Assembly (NCBI GenBank): GCA_024654485.1
Contig: JANLHO010000057.1
Span: 1 to 38,422, forward strand
Source of the DNA: Patescibacteria group bacterium
GTDB lineage: Bacteria; Patescibacteriota; Minisyncoccia; Phycocordibacterales; UBA2100
Length of the DNA stretch: 38,422 nt
Reading direction: 5' to 3'
Below, piece by piece: positions 7,066 to 14,409 of this stretch (positions within the stretch are counted from its first letter, which is position 1; each line of letters opens with the position of its first letter). The notes beneath the pieces were generated by a model, which had not been told where the DNA came from, did no database searches, and was given only the letters and a program-made list of their open reading frames with translations. The position numbers and the translations under genes were made by a program.

Positions 7066-7659
7066 ATGGCCGCCGAAGCAGAAACAAAGACCGCACAGAG
7101 CAAAGAAGGCGCAGCATCTGCAGCGCCGCAGCGCCGCTCCATGCCGCCACATCGTGGAGCGCGCGGCCCTCGGCGCGGAGGTCCGCGCGATGATCGGCGC
7201 AGTGAATTCGCGCAAAAGCTGATAACCATTCGCCGCGTGGCGCGCGTCATGGCGGGCGGCCGCCGCTTCAACTTTTCCGCCGCGCTCGTACTCGGAGACA
7301 AAAAAGGTCGTGTCGGACTTGGCTTGGGTAAGGCTGCGGATACCGCTACGGCGATAGAAAAAGCGACAAGAGCTGCGAAGCGCAGCATGATAACGGTTGA
7401 CCTGACCAAGACACGCAGCATACCGCACGAGATAGAAGCGAAGTTCTGTGCATCCCGCGTTGCGATACGACCCAGCCCGGGCCGCGGACTCGTAGCCGGC
7501 TCATCCGTCCGCACCATACTTGAGCTTGCAGGCATCACCGATGTCACGGGGAAGCTTCTTTCGCGCAGCCACAATTCCATCAACAACGCCCGCGCCGCGC
7601 TGAAAGCTCTGCAGCAAATCGCCCCCGCGAAAGCCAAGCAGGTCACGGGCAAAAAATAG
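7066..7659 (+). CDS. rpsE: 30S ribosomal protein S5 (uS5)
   Basis: Decoding-fidelity and mRNA-helicase protein of the small subunit. The S5 N-terminal RNA-binding domain runs from about residue 46 (EFAQKLITIRRVARVMAGGRRF), followed by VGLGLGKAADTATAIEKA and the C-terminal GVRTIxELAGI-like SVRTILELAGITDV. The product is 197 residues, with a roughly 45-residue Ala/Arg/Pro-rich N-terminal extension that is probably disordered. In most bacteria rpmD follows; here it is absent and a hairpin occupies the gap. Confidence 0.97.
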   Translation: MAAEAETKTAQSKEGAASAAPQRRSMPPHRGARGPRRGGPRDDRRSEFAQKLITIRRVARVMAGGRRFNFSAALVLGDKKGRVGLGLGKAADTATAIEKATRAAKRSMITVDLTKTRSIPHEIEAKFCASRVAIRPSPGRGLVAGSSVRTILELAGITDVTGKLLSRSHNSINNARAALKALQQIAPAKAKQVTGKK

Positions 7660-7663
7660 TATG

Positions 7664-7800
7664 CCCGGCAGGACAATTTCGAATCGCTACCTTATGATGA
7701 ATAATCACACCAATAACGGTTACGTCATGATGAAAGAAACGAATTTTCACTTTGATCGGGTGAGCATCCACAAGAATTATTCGAAATTGTACTAGCCGGG
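7664..7800 (+). repeat. Gap-spanning hairpin between rpsE and rplO
   Basis: CCCGGC (7664-7669) plus ACAATTTCGAAT (7673-7684) pair with ATTCGAAATTGT (7779-7790) plus GCCGGG (7795-7800). Both segments are perfect and are separated by a small AGG/ACTA bulge. The 5' arm starts 4 bases after the rpsE stop and the 3' arm ends one base before the rplO ATG. The 94-base loop has no coding potential that I recognise. It occupies the place where rpmD (uL30) lies in other bacteria. Confidence 0.8.
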
Positions 7801-7801
7801 T

Positions 7802-8305
7802 ATGGCAACACTCAACCAGCTTAAGCGAATGACGAAGAGGCCGTACCGCAGGGTCGGCCGCGGTCAATCCTCTACTCGCGGCAAGCAATCCGGTCGCGGC
7901 GGCAAGGGGCAGACAGCCCGCGCCGGTGCGAAAGTGCGCCCCGCCATGCGCGACATCATAAAGAAGCTCCCGAAGCGACGCGGCTTCGGGAAGAACCGTG
8001 CGCGTACCGTGGACGGCACCCGGCCGGTCGCTTTGGCGCTCTCCGTATCGCGCCTTGAAGCGCTTTTTGAGGGCGGCGCCGAGGTCACTCAGAAGGCGTT
8101 TATTGAGAAAAAGATAGTTTCGGCGCGGCTGCACCGTCCGGTCAAGATAGTCGGCGGCGGGGAGCTTTCCAAGAAATTCATCCTAAAAGGCGTTCCCGTT
8201 TCGGCCTCGGCCAGGAGTGCGATTGAGAAAGCGGGAGGTAGCATTATAGAATCCGCCCAAGGCGGATCGGCCTTGGGCCGAAAAGCCGGCGGCAGCGTCG
8301 CATAA
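7802..8305 (+). CDS. rplO: 50S ribosomal protein L15 (uL15)
   Basis: Late-assembly large-subunit protein. The N-terminal KRPYRRVGRGQSSTRGKQSGRGGKGQTARAG is the glycine-rich RNA-binding segment, and the C-terminal VSASARSAIEKAGGSI is the globular domain. The length is 167 residues, slightly longer than usual. The C terminus is encoded by two adjacent palindromes (8252-8283), giving QGGSALGRKAGG, which looks like a repeat element captured in the coding sequence. Confidence 0.96.
   Translation: MATLNQLKRMTKRPYRRVGRGQSSTRGKQSGRGGKGQTARAGAKVRPAMRDIIKKLPKRRGFGKNRARTVDGTRPVALALSVSRLEALFEGGAEVTQKAFIEKKIVSARLHRPVKIVGGGELSKKFILKGVPVSASARSAIEKAGGSIIESAQGGSALGRKAGGSVA
8252..8283 (+). repeat. Paired short GC palindromes inside rplO
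   Basis: TCCGCC-CAA-GGCGGA (8252-8266) is followed at once by TCGGCC-TTG-GGCCGA (8267-8281). The 18 bases ATCGGCCTTGGGCCGAAA (8266-8283) occur again at 37255-37272 inside the malic enzyme gene, in the same reading frame (SALGRK). Confidence 0.6.
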
Positions 8306-8313
8306 ATTAAGAT

Positions 8314-9588
8314 ATGTGGGAAACATTTTTGCGCAAGATGAAGCTGGTCGTGGAGGACGGTGAGTTGCGCACGCGCATACTATTCGTCCTCGCGGCGCTC
8401 GTAGTCTTCCGATTTCTCGCGGCTATTCCGATACCCGGCATCAATGTGGCGGAACTTCAGGGATTCCTGAGCGGCAATCAGTTCTTCGGGCTGCTAAACA
8501 TCTTCTCCGGCGGCGGATTCTCCAATCTATCCATAGTTATGCTCGGCGTGGGGCCGTACATAACCGCTTCCATCGTCATGCAGCTCATGACGATACTTAT
8601 CCCGAGACTCAAAGAAATGTATCAGGAGGAAGGGGATTCCGGACGGCAGCGTTTCATGCAATATTCGCGCTATCTTACTGTGCCTCTCGCATTCGTACAG
8701 GCTTTCGGCTTCCTTCTTCTGTTGCAGCAAAACGGAATCGTGCCGGAATTGGCGCTCTCGCAGCTTCTGACCAACGTAACCGTTATCGCGGCCGGTTCCA
8801 TACTGCTTATGTGGATAGGCGAGCTTATCTCGGAATTCGGAGTCGGCAACGGCGTGTCGCTCATCATATTCGCCGGTATCGTGTCCAGTATTCCCACGAG
8901 CGTCGCGCAATTTGTTTTCTCTTTTGACGTTTCGCAGCTGCCAGCATACATCGCATTCACGGCAGCCGCTTTGGTAATCACTGCGGGCGTCGTGTTTATC
9001 ACAGAAGCGGAGCGCCCCATACCCGTCACGTATTCGCGTCGCGTACGCGGTATGAAGGTACTCGGCGGCATATCCACCTATCTCCCGATACGCGTCAACC
9101 AAGCGGGGGTAATACCGATAATCTTCGCACTCTCCATGCTGCTTTTCCCGCAGATGATAGCGACCTTTGTTGCGCGAAGCTCCATTCCCATATTGGCCGA
9201 CGCCGCGAATGCCGTTGTTGCGGGCCTAGCCGACCAATGGATATACGGCATCCTTTACTTCGCTCTCGTCGTTCTCTTTACGTACTTCTACACCGCCATC
9301 ACCTTTGAGCCGAACCAAGTGGCGAAAAACCTCCAGAAGAACGGCGCTTTTATCCCCGGCGTTCGCCCGGGTGGGCAGACCAGCGAGCATCTCGGCAACA
9401 TAATCACGCGCATTACTCTTGTCGGCGCGCTTTTCCTCGGCTCTCTTGCAGTCCTGCCGCTTATCTTGCGCGGCATCACGGGCATCACCGCGCTAACGAT
9501 AGGTGGCACGGCGCTCCTCATCGTGGTGTCCGTCGTTCTTGATGTCGTTAAGAAGGTAGACGCACAGACATCCATCAGGGAATACTAG
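8314..9588 (+). CDS. secY: Protein translocase subunit SecY
   Basis: Channel subunit of the Sec translocon in the cytoplasmic membrane. The 424 residues fit the ten-helix SecY topology. Recognisable parts are the plug region FSGGGFSNLSIVMLGVGPYITASIVMQL, ERPIPVTYSRRVRG in cytoplasmic loop C4, and FEPNQVAKNLQKNGAFIPGVRPG in C5. The ATG at 8314 sits in GATATG, 8 bases after rplO. It ends the ribosomal-protein run and overlaps the convergent next gene by four bases. Confidence 0.97.
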   Translation: MWETFLRKMKLVVEDGELRTRILFVLAALVVFRFLAAIPIPGINVAELQGFLSGNQFFGLLNIFSGGGFSNLSIVMLGVGPYITASIVMQLMTILIPRLKEMYQEEGDSGRQRFMQYSRYLTVPLAFVQAFGFLLLLQQNGIVPELALSQLLTNVTVIAAGSILLMWIGELISEFGVGNGVSLIIFAGIVSSIPTSVAQFVFSFDVSQLPAYIAFTAAALVITAGVVFITEAERPIPVTYSRRVRGMKVLGGISTYLPIRVNQAGVIPIIFALSMLLFPQMIATFVARSSIPILADAANAVVAGLADQWIYGILYFALVVLFTYFYTAITFEPNQVAKNLQKNGAFIPGVRPGGQTSEHLGNIITRITLVGALFLGSLAVLPLILRGITGITALTIGGTALLIVVSVVLDVVKKVDAQTSIREY

Positions 9589-10802
9589 ATGTCGTACCGG
9601 TCTCTGGTGTCATACCCGATTACGACGAACAGTTTGCCGCTTTCCGTTTCAGCAAGTTTCTTTGCGACATCTATCCCCGTTATCGTTGAGCGTCCATAGC
9701 GCTTCATGTCTTGGCGTTCAGATTCCTTAATGTCGGTTCGTACGACCTCTTCCGGCAAGTCTCTCCCGCTGCCCTCAAACTCACTCACGGTCTTTGAATC
9801 CGCGAATTCCCGTACGTCTGCCACGAGTTTCGCGGCTTGCTTGATAGCTGCGAACTCTATACCAGCAAAGGCTTGCCCTGGATGACGGTGCCGGGAGAAA
9901 TCTTCCGCTTTGAACCCCGCGAGCATCTCCTCGCGAACCTCTTTGCCATATTTTTCCTCGAACGCGACGCCTGCGGAGAATGGCTCATACGCGACAACTC
10001 GTGTCTCAGGCGCGATCTCCCTGAAGCGCTCCGTAATGCCGAGCGTGTTCGTTCCGTTGCCGACGGCCGACAATATGACGACATCCAGTGCCTCGTGCAT
10101 CGGTAAATCACGTTCTATCTCATCTGTTATCGCGTGCATTGTTTGCACGGCGTTCTCGTTCACGTCGCTGCCTGCACCGAGGATATTGCCCATGCTGTGA
10201 TTTATGAAAACTACATTGGCATGTTCTTTGAGATATTCATTCAGGAACGGTTTAAATCCGTTAACGTATAACTCAGGCGGGGTCATGTGCAGCCGTGCAC
10301 CTGCGGCCTCGATAGCCTCTTCTCGGGGCTTCTCTCCATCGGCTGGTATAGCGACCTCGCATCGGTATCCCAATCGCCTGCCCATTTCAGCGAAAGATAC
10401 GCCGGCGGTGCCAGAGGTAGTTTCAAGTACCGTGTCACCCGGTTTGATAATGCCAAGCCGCTCCTTTTCTTCGAACAAACGCAGATATACGCGGTCGTAA
10501 TGACTGTGGCCTACACCGTTCTCGAACTCCTGCTTCACGAAAAGCCTGTTTCCGTTCGGCAGTATATCTTCATGTTCCACGAGCGGCGTATCGCCGACTT
10601 CTTCCGCAAGTTCATCATATAGTGCTTGTCTGTCGGTCGGCAGCTCCACACCTTTGACAAATCGGTGCATTTGCAATGCGTGGCCGTATTCGCTCGTCGC
10701 TTGCGCAATACGCAGTTTTCTCTGGCGCGTGGTCTTTCTGGGAGTATCTCTCAACTCTTTGGCGATATGGTCACGATACTGCCGATGGTCGAAGTCTTCC
10801 AT
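9585..10802 (-). CDS. Fold-type-II PLP-dependent enzyme homologue lacking the usual lysine
   Basis: A 405-residue protein resembling the cysteine synthase/threonine synthase family. It has GDTPLVEHED, the phosphate/substrate loop ETTSGTAGVSF (about 127-137) and a glycine-rich stretch SAVGNGTNTLG. At the Schiff-base position the family has S-x-K-D-R; here it reads GHSHYDR (about 98-104), with tyrosine in place of lysine. The ATG at 10802 (MEDFDHRQ) is chosen because TATCAT lies 6 bases before it; TTG 10847 or ATG 10820 would extend it. Function is unknown: a divergent enzyme using another residue, or a non-catalytic relative. It is convergent with secY and divergent from gmk. Confidence 0.8.
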   Translation of the reverse strand: MEDFDHRQYRDHIAKELRDTPRKTTRQRKLRIAQATSEYGHALQMHRFVKGVELPTDRQALYDELAEEVGDTPLVEHEDILPNGNRLFVKQEFENGVGHSHYDRVYLRLFEEKERLGIIKPGDTVLETTSGTAGVSFAEMGRRLGYRCEVAIPADGEKPREEAIEAAGARLHMTPPELYVNGFKPFLNEYLKEHANVVFINHSMGNILGAGSDVNENAVQTMHAITDEIERDLPMHEALDVVILSAVGNGTNTLGITERFREIAPETRVVAYEPFSAGVAFEEKYGKEVREEMLAGFKAEDFSRHRHPGQAFAGIEFAAIKQAAKLVADVREFADSKTVSEFEGSGRDLPEEVVRTDIKESERQDMKRYGRSTITGIDVAKKLAETESGKLFVVIGYDTRDRYDI

Positions 10803-10876
10803 GCCAATATGATACCCCATGACGGGTAGATGGAAGGATATCGTCAATCGGGGCGTGAAATGTTAGGATGGCGCGA

Positions 10877-11455
10877 ATGGCAAAGCAGGTAGTCGTGATA
10901 GCGGGACCATCGGGTAGCGGGAAAAATACCGTGATAACGCGCATCATGCAGGGATGTCACAATTGCGCTCGTCTCGTCACCGCTACGACGCGCAGCATGC
11001 GTCCGGGCGAGGTGGACGGGGTGGACTACCATTTTTTTACGCAGGAGCGTTTTGACGAAGAGATGTCAGCCGGCAACATCCCCGAGCACCGCTTCGTTCC
11101 CGCGCTTGGCACCTACTACGGCACATATTTGCCGGACCTTGAAAGACGCATAAAGGACAAAAAGGTAGTTTTCGCGCAGGTGGATATAGAGGGGGCCAAG
11201 CTACTCAAGGAGCGCTACGGAGCGACCACCATTTTCATCATGCCGGAATCCGTAGAGCAGTTCCGCGCGCGCCTTCGCGCCCGCAATCCGGAGTGGAGCA
11301 AGAAAGAGTTTGAGGCGCGGATGGCTATCACCGAGAACGAGATGCGCGCTCATGCTCCCCAGTACGATTATCGTGTAGTCAACGCGGATGGCAGGCTGGA
11401 CGAAACGGCACGCGAGGTTGTGGAAATCTTGCGCAAAGAGGGATACAATCTCTAG
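10877..11455 (+). CDS. gmk: Guanylate kinase
   Basis: Phosphorylates GMP to GDP with ATP, in purine salvage and synthesis. The P-loop GPSGSGKNT is at residues 10-18, and the GMP-binding signature TRSMRPGEVDGVDYHFF follows at about 39-55. The length of 192 residues is typical. Two starts are possible: ATG 10868 and ATG 10877. TAGGAT at 10864-10869 lies 7 bases before the second, and overlaps the first, so 10877 is preferred. It appears to head a gmk-adk-map operon. Tripartite element copy 3 starts at its stop codon. Confidence 0.95.
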   Translation: MAKQVVVIAGPSGSGKNTVITRIMQGCHNCARLVTATTRSMRPGEVDGVDYHFFTQERFDEEMSAGNIPEHRFVPALGTYYGTYLPDLERRIKDKKVVFAQVDIEGAKLLKERYGATTIFIMPESVEQFRARLRARNPEWSKKEFEARMAITENEMRAHAPQYDYRVVNADGRLDETAREVVEILRKEGYNL

Positions 11456-11600
11456 GAATTGTTATGAGCGAAGCGAATTATAATTTCTTGACCCTGTTTA
11501 ATCCCGCTAAAAGCGGGTCGCCGCAAAGCGGCGAATTTAACAGGGTGCAAGTGATTCTAACCTCCTCACTAACTGGCAAGTCGCCAAGAATCACTAACAT
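11455..11600 (+). repeat. Tripartite hairpin element, copy 3 (gmk/adk)
   Basis: P1 pairs GGAATTGTTAT (11455-11465) with ATTATAATTTC (11477-11487), 10 of 11 with two G-U pairs, around GAGCGAAGCGA. P2 pairs ACCCTGTTTAAT (11491-11502) with ATTTAACAGGGT (11535-11546), enclosing two further hairpins (CCCGC-TAAAA-GCGGG and CGCCG-CAAA-GCGGCG arms). P3 pairs GTGATTCT (11551-11558) with AGAATCAC (11587-11594), with an inner TGGC/GCCA. adk starts at 11601. The sequence differs from the other copies while the layout is kept. Confidence 0.75.
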
Positions 11601-12188
11601 ATGAAGCCCCTAACGGTTCTTTTTTTCGGGTCGCAAGGGGCCGGCAAGGGGACGCAGGTCAAGATGCTCATGGATTTGCTGCGCTCCAAATCCGACAGGG
11701 AAATTATCCGCATAGACATGGGTCAGGAATTGCGGAACTTGAGGGACACCGGCACGTATGCGGGGAAGCTGACGGGCGAGATAATAGACAACGGAATTCG
11801 CATATATGATTTCATGGCTATTTATCTTCAGACAAAGTTGCTGATGGAGAATTTTACGGGCGAAGAACACATAATAGCCGACGGTCTGGCTCGCGGCGAC
11901 GACCAGACGAGAGGGTTTGACGACATGATGAAATTCTTCAAGCGCGATGATCTTCAGGTGGTCAATCTTGTTATATCCGACGATACAGCGGTCAAGCGCC
12001 TCTTGGCGCGGGGCCGCAACGACGACACGGAGGAGGCGATACGAAGGCGTCTCGCGTGGACCAAGACGGATGTCCTGCCGCAGTTGGAGCTTTTGAAAAG
12101 CCGCGGGCGCACCGTACACGAAATAGACGGCGAGCCGGACGTCAAGACGATACACAATAATATACTCGCGGCACTCGGATTGTCATGA
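11601..12188 (+). CDS. adk: Adenylate kinase family protein
   Basis: Balances adenine nucleotides (ATP + AMP to 2 ADP). The P-loop GSQGAGKGTQ is at residues 10-19. IADGLARGDDQ replaces the usual DGFPRT block at about 92-102, and RLLARGRNDDTEEAIRRRL is the lid/arginine region with no zinc-finger lid. At 195 residues it is a short form. The altered DGFPR motif leaves some doubt about substrate preference, but the place between gmk and map (the adk-map pairing downstream of secY is common) supports adenylate kinase. The stop TGA at 12186-12188 touches the next hairpin. Confidence 0.85.
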   Translation: MKPLTVLFFGSQGAGKGTQVKMLMDLLRSKSDREIIRIDMGQELRNLRDTGTYAGKLTGEIIDNGIRIYDFMAIYLQTKLLMENFTGEEHIIADGLARGDDQTRGFDDMMKFFKRDDLQVVNLVISDDTAVKRLLARGRNDDTEEAIRRRLAWTKTDVLPQLELLKSRGRTVHEIDGEPDVKTIHNNILAALGLS

Positions 12189-12318
12189 CCCGCACACTAA
12201 TTTTGCCGATGCCTCTTATGAACACTGCCGATTACATGGAAATGATTATCAATAGTCAGCATTCCGCGCGCGTAGCATATTGCTACGGCACGGAATGTCG
12301 GCAATTTTAGTGTGCGGG
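12189..12318 (+). repeat. Hairpin spanning the entire adk-map gap
   Basis: The 22-base arm CCCGCACACTAATTTTGCCG (plus AT; 12189-12210) pairs with 12297-12318, 20 of 22. The 5' arm begins on the base after the adk stop and the 3' arm ends one base before the map ATG at 12320. Folding would place stop and start codon side by side. The loop includes the smaller GCGCGCGTAGCATATTGCTACG segment with its own stem (GTAGCA/TGCTAC). Confidence 0.85.
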
Positions 12319-12319
12319 C

Positions 12320-13087
12320 ATGATAGTAAGAACGAAATCGGATGTTGCGGCGTTGAGAGAAGGCGGCAAGAGGCTCGCTCGTCATGTGCGCGTCCTGAGC
12401 GAGATGGTCGCCCCCGGCATCACGTCGCGCGAGCTTGAGATGCATGCACGAGAGAGGGTGCGTGCGGAGGGCGACGAGATGGCTTTTTTCGGACACAAAG
12501 AGAGGAACGAAGAGCCGTACCCTTCTGGCCTGTGTCTTTCGGTGAACGACGTTATCGTGCATTCACCCGCAGGGCAGAACGAGGTAGTAATACAGGATGG
12601 CGACATCGTGTGTCTGGACTTCGGTATCAAGCACGAGGGGCTCATCACCGACCATGCGGTAACGGTGATAGCGGGCACGCCGAAGAGTCCGGCCGACGAG
12701 AAGCTGGTGCGCGGCACGTATGAGGCGCTTGCTGCGGGCATCAAAGAGGCTAAGCCCGGCAATACGACTGGAGATATAGGATACGCGGTGCAGCAGATCG
12801 CCGAGAAATACGGCTTCGGCTACCCGAAACACCTCTCCGGGCACGGCGTCGGGCTGAAGGTACACGAGGAGCCGCACGTACCCAATTTCGGAGAGCCGGG
12901 CAAAGGAGTGAAGCTTGTGGAGGGGTTGGTGATAGCCATTGAGCCGATGATGACGCTGGGAAGCGGTGAGCTGTATATAGACAAAGACGGCAGGTCGTAC
13001 CGCACGAAGGATGGCTCGCGCACCGCGCACGCGGAGCACACAGTACTCGTCACCAAAAAAGGCCCGGAGATTTTGACCAAGGAATAG
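12320..13087 (+). CDS. map: Methionine aminopeptidase, type I
   Basis: Removes the initiator methionine from new proteins, with two divalent metals. All five ligands are visible: D100 (CLDFG), D111 (ITDHA), H175 (SGHGVG), E208 (AIEPM) and E239 (HAEHTV). The active-site histidines H81 (VHSP) and H182 (KVHEEPHVPNF) are also present. The 255 residues fit MetAP1a without an N-terminal zinc extension. The ATG at 12320 stands at the foot of the stop-to-start hairpin. Confidence 0.97.
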   Translation: MIVRTKSDVAALREGGKRLARHVRVLSEMVAPGITSRELEMHARERVRAEGDEMAFFGHKERNEEPYPSGLCLSVNDVIVHSPAGQNEVVIQDGDIVCLDFGIKHEGLITDHAVTVIAGTPKSPADEKLVRGTYEALAAGIKEAKPGNTTGDIGYAVQQIAEKYGFGYPKHLSGHGVGLKVHEEPHVPNFGEPGKGVKLVEGLVIAIEPMMTLGSGELYIDKDGRSYRTKDGSRTAHAEHTVLVTKKGPEILTKE

Positions 13088-13101
13088 AGTAGAATGCCAG
13101 C

Positions 13102-13641
13102 ATGAATATCACGTTGTTCGGCTCCGAGAATGAAGTTGCCGATATCTACAAGCAAGCAACTGTCGAGCTAGCCGGACTTGTCGCCAAGGGTGGGCATACC
13201 ATTGTATGGGGAGCAATCGACGGTGGTCTTATGAAGGTTGCGGTCGACACCATGCAAGCACGTGGCGCAAAAATTATCGGCATCGGCGCCGATTACATCA
13301 GAAGCAAAATGCGTGCCTCGGCGGATGAAATCATAATGGCGTCCGGTATGGACGATCGCAACACGAAAATGTTGGAGTATGGTGACGCTATTCTCGCCCT
13401 CCCGGGCGGCGTTGGAACGATAAATGAAGTTACGTACGTTTTGCGGCTCAAGAAGCACGGATTCGCAAAGCCGATAGCTGTGCTGAATACGGACGGATTC
13501 TTCGACGGGCTCAAAGCACAATTGGAGCGCATGAACGCGGAAGGTTTCCTCAAGAATCGTCTTGAGGGTATTGCCTGTTTCGCCGACACGCCCGAAGAGG
13601 CGATGCGGTATGTTGAGAAGCATGGTGCCGGCGCTCTTTGA
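13102..13641 (+). CDS. LOG-family protein (lysine decarboxylase-like Rossmann fold)
   Basis: Resembles cytokinin riboside 5'-monophosphate phosphoribohydrolase (LOG/TIGR00730), which releases a base from a nucleoside monophosphate. The signature PGGVGTINE is at residues 101-109 and the nucleotide-binding start MNITLFGS is at the N terminus. The R-K pair expected in MxxRKxxM reads MDDRNTKM, so the lysine is missing and activity is uncertain. The length is 179 residues. TAGAAT (13090-13095) lies 6 bases before the ATG, fitting a leaderless start although the gene is just 14 bases after map. Confidence 0.85.
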   Translation: MNITLFGSENEVADIYKQATVELAGLVAKGGHTIVWGAIDGGLMKVAVDTMQARGAKIIGIGADYIRSKMRASADEIIMASGMDDRNTKMLEYGDAILALPGGVGTINEVTYVLRLKKHGFAKPIAVLNTDGFFDGLKAQLERMNAEGFLKNRLEGIACFADTPEEAMRYVEKHGAGAL

Positions 13642-13700
13642 GTAGGCATATTACGGTGCTGGACAATGCAAGTTAACAATGCATCCGCCTATTCTAGAGA

Positions 13701-13739
13701 CGGTACAAATAAATGACACCTGTCATCCATTTGGTACCA
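13701..13739 (+). repeat. Direct repeat / operator-like site, left copy
   Basis: CGGTACAAATAAATGACACC followed by TGTCAT and ending TTTGGTACCA. It contains the palindrome ATGACA-CC-TGTCAT and outer GGTAC/GTACC ends. It abuts the stop codon of the PaaX-like gene (13740). The copy at 14319-14356 has the same orientation and nearly the same sequence. Confidence 0.75.
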
Positions 13740-14312
13740 CTATTTCAACCCGAAATGCTTCGTGAGTTTCTCCGAGCCATCAATATTTTCTGCGCTGATG
13801 AACGAAACGTACTTTGTGATTCCATAAAATCGGCAAATCGGCAGCACGGTATCCCTTATCGGAAATGGATAAACGAGTACGGATTGCTGGTATTGCACTA
13901 ATCCAAGACCAAGCAATATACGGTTGAACGCTTTTCGCGCGGAAGATTCAGGGAGTGGGATATCAAATAAAACAAGGTGCCACGTTCCGTTCCAGTGTTG
14001 TTGACGAGGGATGCGAAGATTCTCCAGTTCTGCGGCGGACAGTATGCGCGAACCCTTGTCGCTGACGGCATATCTAACGCCATGTTTGGCAAGATACCCC
14101 TGTTTCTTCATGTTGCGGACCTTGCGTGATACGTACCGTCTGTTCTCGCGAGTGTCGCCGAGCGTGAATTCTTTGAGAAGACGGTTCATGGCGCGAGGCG
14201 ATGGAGCGCCGCCGAGCCCGATTACCAGCGCTCCTATGGCGATCATTTGTAGTATTTGCACTGTGCGTTGTCGGCCGATGCTCCTTTTGTTAGCAATTGC
14301 AGATTTCCTCAT
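13740..14312 (-). CDS. PaaX-like regulator with Cas2-like C-terminal domain (orphan)
   Basis: A 190-residue protein. A hydrophobic N-terminal segment (about 17-35) is followed by a winged-helix-like region (about 45-95: NRLLKEFTLG...YVSRKVRNMKKQGYLAK...YAVSDKGSRIL). A ferredoxin-like Cas2/PaaX C-terminal domain starts WHLVLFDIPLPESSARKAFNRI (111-132) with QQSVLVYPFP. No CRISPR array or other cas gene is nearby, so a transcription repressor is likelier than adaptation. The ATG at 14312 (MRKSAIANK) is chosen; upstream codons run into the repeat. TACAAT with an upstream TG (minus strand, about 14347-14352) could be its -10, putting the palindromic repeat at the transcription start, as for autorepression. 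Confidence 0.75.
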   Translation of the reverse strand: MRKSAIANKRSIGRQRTVQILQMIAIGALVIGLGGAPSPRAMNRLLKEFTLGDTRENRRYVSRKVRNMKKQGYLAKHGVRYAVSDKGSRILSAAELENLRIPRQQHWNGTWHLVLFDIPLPESSARKAFNRILLGLGLVQYQQSVLVYPFPIRDTVLPICRFYGITKYVSFISAENIDGSEKLTKHFGLK

Positions 14313-14318
14313 ATTATG

Positions 14319-14356
14319 CGGTACAGATAAATGACACCTGTCATGTAATTGTACCA
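14319..14356 (+). repeat. Direct repeat / operator-like site, right copy
   Basis: CGGTACAGATAAATGACACC followed by TGTCAT and ending ATTGTACCA. It lies seven bases upstream of the PaaX-like start codon and overlaps the probable promoter of that gene. It matches the 13701-13739 copy except at a few bases and one deletion. Confidence 0.75.
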
Positions 14357-14409
14357 TCCGGAGGAGTTCTCGGTAATGGATGACGATGAACGGTGATACA
14401 ATCCTGTCT

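Noticed and set aside
13713..13901. Small plus-strand frame starting in the left direct repeat
   Set aside because: It is antisense to the PaaX-like gene, with no homology and no promoter-start geometry.
13740..14312. CRISPR-associated Cas2
   Set aside because: The C-terminal domain is Cas2-like, but a winged-helix region precedes it and there is no repeat array, cas1 or other cas gene. A PaaX-type regulator fits better.
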